NCBI RefSeq assembly: GCF_026184235.1
Contig: NZ_CP110806.1
Location: 4,402,001-4,466,000, forward strand
Direction: 5' to 3'
Origin: Cellulomonas sp. S1-8
Lineage (GTDB): Bacteria; Actinomycetota; Actinomycetes; Actinomycetales; Cellulomonadaceae
DNA: 64,000 bases
Shown: piece after piece, positions 52,518-58,360 of the stretch
How the letters are laid out: each line of letters starts with the position of its first letter
Position numbering within the stretch: the stretch's first letter is position 1
Made by a program: the position numbers and the translations under genes
The notes under the pieces: generated by a model
Seen by the model: only the letters and a program-made list of their open reading frames with translations
Told to the model about the DNA's origin: nothing
The model's database searches: none

Positions 52518-53060
52518 GTGGAGCGCTCAGCGCAGAGCTCGGTCCAAGTACGAACGGCCGCCGCACGGTCGCTCGCTGCTGACGATCGCGATCCGGCAGG
52601 TATCCGGGTGACTCCGGCGGCCACTTTCGGCAACGATGAGGACGTGGACGGGCGGAAGCGGGTGGCGGCGATCATCGTCCGCGACGGGTCGGTGCTGATG
52701 GTCCGGGAACGTGGGCGAGGGCCGCAGGGGCGACACGACGGCCCGGAGTACTGGACCCTGCCGGGGGGCGGGGTTCACGACGGTGAGGATCTGACCGTGG
52801 CGGTGAAACGTGAGGTCCTCGAGGAGACCGACCTGACCTGCACGTCGGTCCGTGCCGTGTTCGAGTTCCCGTACCCCTCAGGGTGGACGACTGTCTTCCG
52901 GGTGGAGGTCGACCCCGCGAGCGAGCCGGTGCTCGGCACCGATCACGACCTCGAGTGCGACTGCCCGAGGATGGTCGGCCTCGACTGGATCCCGCTGACC
53001 CAGGACCTCGGCGACGACGCAGGACTCGCCGTCCCGGTGATGCTCATGCGTTCGCCGTGA
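52518..53060 (+). CDS. NUDIX hydrolase
   Basis: 180 aa from GTG 52518, possibly leaderless (TACCTT five bases before); a shorter start is GTG 52644, which would give the compact family length of about 138. Nudix box: GGGVHDGEDLTVAVKREVLE ETDL (split here), with all REUxEE residues. Preceded by VAAIIVRDGSVLMVRERG. Hydrolyses a nucleoside-diphosphate-linked compound; substrate unknown. Its stop overlaps the HAD gene start (GTGA), so they are coupled. Confidence 0.88.
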   Translation: MERSAQSSVQVRTAAARSLAADDRDPAGIRVTPAATFGNDEDVDGRKRVAAIIVRDGSVLMVRERGRGPQGRHDGPEYWTLPGGGVHDGEDLTVAVKREVLEETDLTCTSVRAVFEFPYPSGWTTVFRVEVDPASEPVLGTDHDLECDCPRMVGLDWIPLTQDLGDDAGLAVPVMLMRSP

Positions 53061-53701
53061 AGAGCTACATCCTCTTCGACCACGACGGCGTCCTCGTCGA
53101 CACCGAGCACTGGTACTGGACGGCGGGCGAGCGAGCCTTGGCCGACGTCGGGGTGGTCCTGGACAAGGCGCAGTACCTGAGCGACATGACCCGGGGGCTG
53201 GGAACGTGGGCCCAGGCCAGGGCGGCGGGTGTCGACGAGCCGACCATCGACCGACTCCGCGTCGCGCGCGACGGCTACTACCAGGAGTACCTGCGCACGC
53301 AGCCCATCGAGATCGACGGAGTTGTCGACGTGCTCGCCGAGCTGTCGCGGCATGCGCGTCTGGCCGTCGTGACGACTTCCAAGCGCGCGGACTTCGACCT
53401 CATCCACGAGAGACGGCAGATCCGCGCGTTCATGGACTTCGTCCTCGTCCGTGAGGACTACCAGCGCGCCAAGCCCGACCCGGAGCCGTACCTTGCCGGA
53501 CTGCGGCGCTTCGGCGCCGCACGATCGGACACCCTGGTCGTGGAGGACTCGGCCCGTGGGTTGAGGTCCGCGGTGGCGGCCGGCATCGACTGCGCAGTCG
53601 TGGACAACCGCTTCACACGTGACAGTGACTTCTCGGGGGCGCGGTACCGCATCGATACGCTGAGAGAGCTCGGCGACATCGTCCGAGGAGATGCCGGCTG
53701 A
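53057..53701 (+). CDS. HAD-superfamily hydrolase (beta-phosphoglucomutase-like)
   Basis: 214 aa from GTG 53057. Motif I YILFDHDGVLVDTE (nucleophile and acid Asp; H in between where most have T/M/L), motif II VVTTSKR, motif III KPDPEPYL with Lys, motif IV VVEDSARGLRSA. The helical cap follows motif I. Phosphatase or phosphomutase in the cytosol; the pairing with NUDIX suggests a nucleotide or sugar-phosphate clean-up step (inference). Confidence 0.88.
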   Translation: MKSYILFDHDGVLVDTEHWYWTAGERALADVGVVLDKAQYLSDMTRGLGTWAQARAAGVDEPTIDRLRVARDGYYQEYLRTQPIEIDGVVDVLAELSRHARLAVVTTSKRADFDLIHERRQIRAFMDFVLVREDYQRAKPDPEPYLAGLRRFGAARSDTLVVEDSARGLRSAVAAGIDCAVVDNRFTRDSDFSGARYRIDTLRELGDIVRGDAG

Positions 53702-54094
53702 CGACCTTCGAGCCAGGTGCGCGACCGGTCCGGCTCTCCGGGCTCCTCGTCGAGCCAGGGTGGCCCGTCATGGCCGACGGTCCCGACGCCACGTCCGCTG
53801 CCCGTCCCCCGTACAGACAGCATGCCGCGGGCTGCCGATTAGTTCGCGCGCCGTACCTAATAAACCTGTCGCGGATTTTCAAAGTAGGCGGGATCTCGCC
53901 CGATTCTCAAAGTCTCTTGCTGTCGAGATGCAGGACAGATTGACCGGGGCTGGGCGTCGCACTTTGACCGGTCACCGGTCTCGACCGGTCACCAGTCAAT
54001 GTGTGCAGTCTGCTCAGTGGGTGCCCGGCTCGGCGGAGGTGCGGGCTGCTGTCCCGCCACGATCGTCGGCGTGGGCCAGCAGCGAGGACGGGCG
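53702..54094. other. 393-bp gap without a gene
   Basis: Between the convergent HAD and small HTH genes. It is locally AT-richer (around 53850-53925) than its surroundings. It holds the motif copy at 53921 and, just after, two TTTGACCGG-like and two CGGTCACC repeats (53960-54000), among them GACCGGTCACCGGTC, which may form hairpins. No coding pattern seen. Confidence 0.6.
53921..53946 (+). repeat. Recurrent intergenic motif, copy C
   Basis: TGTCGAGATGCAGGAC followed by AGATTGACCG, with the same spacing as copies A and B. Immediately left is TCTCAAAGTCTCTTGC, related to the left flank of copies B and E. Confidence 0.5.
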
Positions 54095-54439
54095 TCAGCG
54101 GGACCGACGCGTGACGAGGGCGACCAGCTCCCGGCTGCAGCCCAGCACCTCCGCGATCTCGGAGTAGCTCCACCGCGCGGCGTCCTCGCCGCGGAGCTGG
54201 AGGATGAGGCGGTCGCGCTCCAGGCGGTACCGCGCGGCCACCTCGTCCGCCTCGGCAGCCTTGCGATGGAGCTCGCGCGCCCGGGCGGCCCGAGGATCCG
54301 AGGCGCCCCGACGGGACGGCCGCAGGGGTGTGTCCGAAGGCGCGGGCGCCGACCGTGGGGGCGCCGACCGTGGGGCGGCCCCGTGGTCGGTGCCGCCCCC
54401 GGCCGGCGCGTCGGGCCCGTGCGAGGCCCTAGAGGCCAC
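54095..54439 (-). CDS. Small sigma-like HTH protein coupled to the TROVE gene
   Basis: 114 aa. The first 50 residues are Pro/Arg-rich and low-complexity. Then a helix (RARELHRKAAEADEVAARYR) and a region-4-like helix-turn-helix: WSYSEIAEVLGCSRELVALV. The ATG lies inside the end of the TROVE gene (11-base overlap), so it is cotranslated. Function unknown; it could bind DNA or RNA and act with the Ro protein. Confidence 0.65.
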   Translation of the reverse strand: MASRASHGPDAPAGGGTDHGAAPRSAPPRSAPAPSDTPLRPSRRGASDPRAARARELHRKAAEADEVAARYRLERDRLILQLRGEDAARWSYSEIAEVLGCSRELVALVTRRSR

Positions 54440-56027
54440 GCGCGAACTCCGTGATGAGCGAGGGCACCGCGCCGTCGAAGCCGACGACGTCGAGCATCCC
54501 CGCGTCCGACGGGTCGGCGATCGAGAAGCCCGTCGCCGTCATGCCGACGACCACGAGCCGCGCGTCGATCCCCGAGCGCCGCCGGTACTCGGCGAGGGCC
54601 TGGTGCGGGTGCACCTTGCCCGCCCAGGTCTCGTTGTCCGTGTAGACCACGAACGTGTCGACCTCGGCGCCCTGCTCGGTCGCCCACACCATCGGCAGCG
54701 AGCAGTCGGTCCCGGCCATCGGCATCGCGTCGACGACGCGCAGGGCGTCGTCGAGCCGCTGCCGCGGCGAGATCGCGAGCGACTGCAGTGCGCTGTCGTG
54801 CCAGCCGCTGCCGCCCTGCCGCGTGGTGAACCCGACGGCGGAGGCCGACGGCTCCGTCGCGAGCTGCACCAGGGCCAGCGCGGCGGACGCCTCGCGGGCC
54901 GTGATCGGCATGCCCGAGATCGGCACGCCCATCGACCCCGAGACGTCGACCGCGAGCAGCGTGCGCTTCCCGGAGGGCTCGACGGCCCCGAACGCCGCGT
55001 AGAACGCGGCATCAAGGGCATCGGTCACCTTCCGGCTCGGCGACCACTCGCCGGCGCCGCGGGCCGACCGCCCGGAGGCGTACGTCCGCTGCGCCACGAG
55101 CACGCTGACCGGGTGGACGCGCGCCGACCGCAGCCGGCCGGGGTCGACCAGCTGCGCGACGACCTCGTCAGTCCGGCCCCCGAGGTCCGGGAGCATGCCA
55201 AGCCGCGTGAGCCGGGGCAGCTGGCGCATCAGGGCCGTCTGCGGCACGCCGACGTCGAGCAGCGCGTCCCAGACGGCCACCTCGCCCAGCGCCGCGTCGG
55301 GGAGCATCTCCCACGACAGCCGGTGCCGCCGGACGAGGTCGACCCACACCGCGGTCTCCGTGGCGGCCTGCGCCGCCACGAAACCCTCGACGAGCGTCGG
55401 CGTCGCGTCGCCGACCGAGCCCCGGACGATCCAGTCGAACGTCGCCCGCAGCTCCGGCGAGGCCGTCGTCGGGTGGGCCAGACGCAGCAGGTCGCGGTGC
55501 GACCAGCCCTCACGCTGGCGGTACTTGACCGCCTGGTACGCGAGGGCGTCGGCGTCCTTGGACGTGTACCAGCCGCCGACGGCGCGCCGCAGGCCCCGAC
55601 CCCAGCCGCGGAACTGCTCGACGTAGCCCGCGAACAGGAACAGGTGCGTCCCGGTCCGGGCCACGGCCGGCAGCGCCGCGAGCGCGAGCTGTGCCGACTC
55701 CGGCACCGACGCGGCGTACGCCAGGGCGAACAGCGCGGGGTTCTGGCGCGGGGCGGCGCCACGGACGGACACGTCGACGATGGTCCTGACCAGCGTCTCG
55801 GGGTCCTCGTGGGCCATCCGCCCGACGACCTCGGCGTTCTCCCGGGCCAGCTCGCGCGGCGCGGCGTAGTACGTGCCGCCGTCCACGCCGAGGGTCAGGA
55901 AGCGCCGCAGCCGGGCGACGTCGTCGAGCGCGAACGCGTAGCCACCGGCGGCGTTCAGCTCCTGGCGGGTGTCGGCGCGCTCGCTCTGCGGCGTGCGCCG
56001 CAGTCCGAGCGTGCGCAGCACGTCCAT
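54429..56027 (-). CDS. rsr: TROVE-domain RNA-binding protein (Ro60 orthologue)
   Basis: 532 aa; ATG 56027 after GAGAGGAA. N-terminal TROVE HEAT-like ring: LNAAGGYAFALDDVARLRRF LTLGVDGGTYYA (split here), NPALFALAYAAS, GWGRGLRRAVGGWY. C-terminal von Willebrand A domain with the MIDAS motif DVSGSMG plus later Thr (MAGTDCSLPM) and Asp (VYTDNETWAG). Ro60 rings bind misfolded RNAs and Y RNAs; in bacteria Rsr, tethered by a Y RNA, works with PNPase in RNA decay and stress survival. Four Y-RNA-like structures lie directly upstream on the same strand, and the last reaches within 29 bases of the ATG. Confidence 0.95.
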   Translation of the reverse strand: MDVLRTLGLRRTPQSERADTRQELNAAGGYAFALDDVARLRRFLTLGVDGGTYYAAPRELARENAEVVGRMAHEDPETLVRTIVDVSVRGAAPRQNPALFALAYAASVPESAQLALAALPAVARTGTHLFLFAGYVEQFRGWGRGLRRAVGGWYTSKDADALAYQAVKYRQREGWSHRDLLRLAHPTTASPELRATFDWIVRGSVGDATPTLVEGFVAAQAATETAVWVDLVRRHRLSWEMLPDAALGEVAVWDALLDVGVPQTALMRQLPRLTRLGMLPDLGGRTDEVVAQLVDPGRLRSARVHPVSVLVAQRTYASGRSARGAGEWSPSRKVTDALDAAFYAAFGAVEPSGKRTLLAVDVSGSMGVPISGMPITAREASAALALVQLATEPSASAVGFTTRQGGSGWHDSALQSLAISPRQRLDDALRVVDAMPMAGTDCSLPMVWATEQGAEVDTFVVYTDNETWAGKVHPHQALAEYRRRSGIDARLVVVGMTATGFSIADPSDAGMLDVVGFDGAVPSLITEFARGL

Positions 56028-56055
56028 CGGTCGTTCCTCTCGGTCGGTCGTCGTG

Positions 56056-56164
56056 GCGGTGGCGGGCGTGGTGCGCGCACCGGGTGGACCCGGCGAACCG
56101 GGCTGCCCTCCTCCGAGGGCGTCCTGAGTGAGAGGAGAACCGATCCGCTCCGGCCCGCCACCGC
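56056..56164 (-). ncRNA. Y-RNA-like structure 4 (nearest to rsr)
   Basis: On the minus strand a 12-base end stem, GCGGTGGCGGGC (56164-56153) with GCCCGCCACCGC (56067-56056), closes the structure. The 5' side carries GGGCCGGAG, four bases, TCGGTT, as in the other three copies, though CTCC replaces ACC. The 3' side has CACCACGCCC. The interior has two hairpins (GCCCTC-GGAG-GAGGGC and CCCGG-TTCG-CCGGG) and no tRNA-like part. It lies in the likely 5' leader of rsr. Confidence 0.55.
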
Positions 56165-56174
56165 TCCGACAGGG

Positions 56175-56300
56175 GTGGAGCGGGCGTGTGGTCGCGTCTC
56201 CGGTACGGCGGCTGGTGCCGCCGGGCAGTACCCCGAGGGGTCGGGAGTCGAACCCGCACTGCCATCACCAGGTAACCGAAGACGCTCCGGCCCGCTCCGG
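56175..56300 (-). ncRNA. Y-RNA-like structure 3
   Basis: End stem GGAGCGGGC (56298-56290) with GCCCGCTCC (56185-56177). The 5' side has the Ro-site-like GGGCCGGAG, four bases, TTCGGTTACC; the 3' side CCACACGCCC. The interior holds a T-arm-like hairpin CGGG-TTCGACT-CCCG, a short stem ACCC-CTCG-GGGT and GGCAGT/ACTGCC closing them: a reduced tRNA-like fold with no D arm. It begins five bases from the end of structure 2, so both may be cut from one transcript. Confidence 0.65.
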
Positions 56301-56304
56301 GGAG

Positions 56305-56436
56305 GCTCGGGTGGGCGTGTGATGACGCCGGAGTCCTGCTCTGCCATCTGAGCTACGTCACCGAGGTGACGGCGGGACTCGAACCCGCGACCTGGCCATG
56401 AGGAGTGGTAACCGACAGTCTCCGGCCCACCCGATT
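56305..56436 (-). ncRNA. Y-RNA-like structure 2 with permuted tRNA-like module
   Basis: End stem TCGGGTGGGC (56434-56425) with GCCCACCCGA (56316-56307). 5' side GGGCCGGAG, four bases, TCGGTTACC; 3' side ATCACACGCCC. Inside, in this order: T arm GCGGG-TTCGAGT-CCCGC, acceptor-like stem CGTCAC-CTCG-GTGACG, D-arm-like AGCTCAGATGGCAGAGCA. A tRNA has these in the opposite order, so the module is circularly permuted with the acceptor stem capped by a tetraloop, as known for bacterial YrlA RNAs. Gene finders may call it a tRNA fragment. Confidence 0.78.
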
Positions 56437-56542
56437 CTCCCCGTGTGCTGTTGTCGTCGAGGACTGTAGGGGTCTACACAGGGCGGCTGGTAGCGCTTTT
56501 CTCCGGTGTCACCCGGGCGGGGTCAGCGAGCCGCGTGCACGA

Positions 56543-56707
56543 GGGCCCGGGCGGGCGTGGTGTGGCCTCCGGAGAGCGACGGCCCCTGACGGGACGGTGC
56601 GCAGTCCGCTGCTCTGACCACTGAGCTACGACGTCGAGACGCCGGAGGGACTCGAACCCTCGACCCGCGGAACCAGGTAACCGATGACCTTCGGCCCGCC
56701 CGGGCCG
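56543..56707 (-). ncRNA. Y-RNA-like structure 1 (farthest from rsr) with permuted tRNA-like module
   Basis: A perfect 13-base end stem GGCCCGGGCGGGC (56706-56694) with GCCCGCCCGGGCC (56556-56544). 5' side GGGCCGAAG, GTCA, TCGGTTACC, very like the Ro-binding strand of animal Y RNAs (GGTCCGAAGG...GTTA). 3' side ACACCACGCCC. Interior: T arm GAGGG-TTCGAGT-CCCTC, acceptor-like CGGCGT-CTCG-ACGTCG, then D-arm-like AGCTCAGTGGTCAGAGCA. The order T arm, acceptor, D arm shows a circularly permuted tRNA mimic. The 107-bp gap to structure 2 may hold a second promoter (TACAGT near 56461-56466). Confidence 0.78.
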
Positions 56708-56837
56708 GGGCGTCAGTATGCCGTCCACGGGGCGTGCGGCGCGCGCGCATCGACGCCCGGACGGAAGGCGGGGGTCGGGCGCCGACCGCGTGAGACGGCC
56801 GTGCCCGGTGACGGTCGACGTCCTACCGTGACGACGC

Positions 56838-57290
56838 ATGAGCGCCCCGGAAGGATCGACCATGACCGGCGGGCCTGCGGCGGTCGGCGGCACTCGCTCG
56901 CTCCGGCGCGCGCTGCCGCGCATCACACTCATCACCGTGGTCGCCGCAGGTCTCGTCCTGTGGCTGGGCCTCGCGACGTCGGTGCTCGGCTCGCTCGCCG
57001 CGGAGGTCTTCGAAAGCTCGGTGCCGTCCCTCGGGGAGGGCCCGTCTCTACCCGACGACGTGAACGTCGTGTCCACCGAGGAGGTGTGCGCCTCGGGCGG
57101 CTGCTGGGTCGAGCTGACGCTGCGCGGAGCCGCCGGGGAGTCACCTACCGAGCTCGCCTCGCGCCTGGACCTCACCGAGCGCGAGGCGTGCCACCGGTCC
57201 CCGCGGGTGTGGGTGTGGGACGTGTGCACCCTCGCCGTCCCGCGGTCCGGCACGCTCCTCGTCGTCCTGCAGTACGACCCCTCGGACTGA
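56838..57290 (+). CDS. Single-pass membrane protein (unknown)
   Basis: 150 aa from ATG 56838, or ATG 56862. One membrane helix (RITLITVVAAGLVLWLGLAT) and an exported domain of about 95 residues with four Cys (EEVCASGGCWVEL, REACHRSPRV, WDVCTLA), likely two disulfides. No known family. The gene is divergent from the Y-RNA-like cluster, 130 bases from structure 1. Confidence 0.65.
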   Translation: MSAPEGSTMTGGPAAVGGTRSLRRALPRITLITVVAAGLVLWLGLATSVLGSLAAEVFESSVPSLGEGPSLPDDVNVVSTEEVCASGGCWVELTLRGAAGESPTELASRLDLTEREACHRSPRVWVWDVCTLAVPRSGTLLVVLQYDPSD

Positions 57291-57371
57291 CGGCCCCGGG
57301 CCCAACGGCTCGGCACCGCCCAGACGGTCAGCGATGCCCGCATCCGCAAGAAGCTCAGTCCGTAGCCGGCC

Positions 57372-58091
57372 CTACCGAGCGTCCTGTGCCTCGATCAGGT
57401 CGAGGTCGCGGACGCAGAAGCGGTGGTGCTCGAAGGTCTCGTTGAGCACCGTGCCGAGGCACTGCCGCACCGAGCGGCCCCGGGCATACGGCGGCCAGGC
57501 ATCGTCGTCGGGCACCGGCGCTCGCGCTGCGAGCTGCACAGCGGTGACCTCGTCGAGCCAGGCCTCGAGCTCGGCTGCCTGTGCGTCACGCACGCTCACG
57601 ATCTCGTCGAGGGCCGGATCGACCGAGAGGTCAAGCCCGTGCGCTCCACGGTAGGGCTCGACGGTCGGCCCGATGCCCATCGGCGTGAACGGCTCCGCCG
57701 AGCCCAGGCAGCAGCGGCGGAACCACGAGTCATGGACGAAGACCAGGTGGCGCATCGTCTGCACCGCCGACCACTCGTCGTTCACGCTGCGGCGCTCGAT
57801 GCCGGGCGTACGGCGGATTCGCTCGATCGTGGCGGCCCAGCCGGCATGGAGCTGACGCGATGCCTCGCGCAGATCGGCAGGGTCCTCGGAGCGGATCAGC
57901 ACCCGCACCGGATGACGCCGGTCGAGCTCTGCCTCGACGTACTCGGTGACCTCGACTCCGTTCACCACGAGGTTGGTGATGAGCCCGTCGATCACGGCAT
58001 CCTGCATGACGACGCCGATCAGGCGTGCCCCGGTCAGATCGCACTCGCGGAACTCCGCACCGTGCAGATCCTCGTCGATATACCGCGTCAT
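57372..58091 (-). CDS. DinB-like protein with pentapeptide-repeat start
   Basis: 239 aa from ATG 58091 (GGAG upstream); ATG 58100 is possible. Residues 10-45 are pentapeptide repeats: LHGAEFRECDLTGARLIGVV. The rest is a DinB_2-type four-helix bundle: WSAVQTMRHLVFVHDSWFRR (first His), EIVSVRDAQAAELEAWLDEV and LGTVLNETFEHHRFCVRDLD, the His residues forming the metal site. The family includes thiol-dependent S-transferases; exact function unknown. This fusion is common in actinobacteria. Confidence 0.87.
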   Translation of the reverse strand: MTRYIDEDLHGAEFRECDLTGARLIGVVMQDAVIDGLITNLVVNGVEVTEYVEAELDRRHPVRVLIRSEDPADLREASRQLHAGWAATIERIRRTPGIERRSVNDEWSAVQTMRHLVFVHDSWFRRCCLGSAEPFTPMGIGPTVEPYRGAHGLDLSVDPALDEIVSVRDAQAAELEAWLDEVTAVQLAARAPVPDDDAWPPYARGRSVRQCLGTVLNETFEHHRFCVRDLDLIEAQDAR

Positions 58092-58318
58092 GCTCCGCAT
58101 GCTAAATCCGAGCACTGACAAGCCAGCCACAACAGGGGCCGCGGGAGGACGAGCAACACGAGGACGACGGCGACGACGTCGAGATGCGGGTGGTCAGTGG
58201 TCCCGGGCAGGGGCCACGACTGCCCCTCGGCACGATCCTGGCGCGGATGAGCGGCGAGCTGCAGCTGTCGGACTGGCTGTACTTAAAGTATCCCGGCCGT
58301 GTTTTCAAACTATCTTGC

Positions 58319-58346
58319 GTCTCGACAACTATCCGACATCTCGACA
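58319..58346 (-). repeat. Recurrent intergenic motif, copy E (with partial copy near 58177)
   Basis: GTCTCGACAA at 58319 and CATCTCGACA at 58337 are tandem versions of the inverted TGTCGAGATG motif. To the left TTTTCAAACTATCTTGC resembles the left flanks of copies B and C. CGTCGAGATG at 58177-58186 is a one-mismatch copy in the same 260-bp gap between dnaB and the DinB gene; nothing else is seen in that gap. Confidence 0.5.
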
Positions 58347-58360
58347 TCAAACTACCGAAG

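Noticed and set aside
56521..56620. Gene in the minus-strand frame 56474-57349
   Set aside because: It overlaps the Y-RNA-like cluster and the membrane protein gene, shows no domain-like pattern and has no plausible start.
56239..56675. tRNA genes suggested by T-loop-like GTTCGA sequences at about 56249, 56380 and 56654
   Set aside because: The D-arm-like and T-arm-like parts are in the wrong order for tRNAs and lie inside Y-RNA-like stems. No complete acceptor-D-anticodon-T order exists on either strand.
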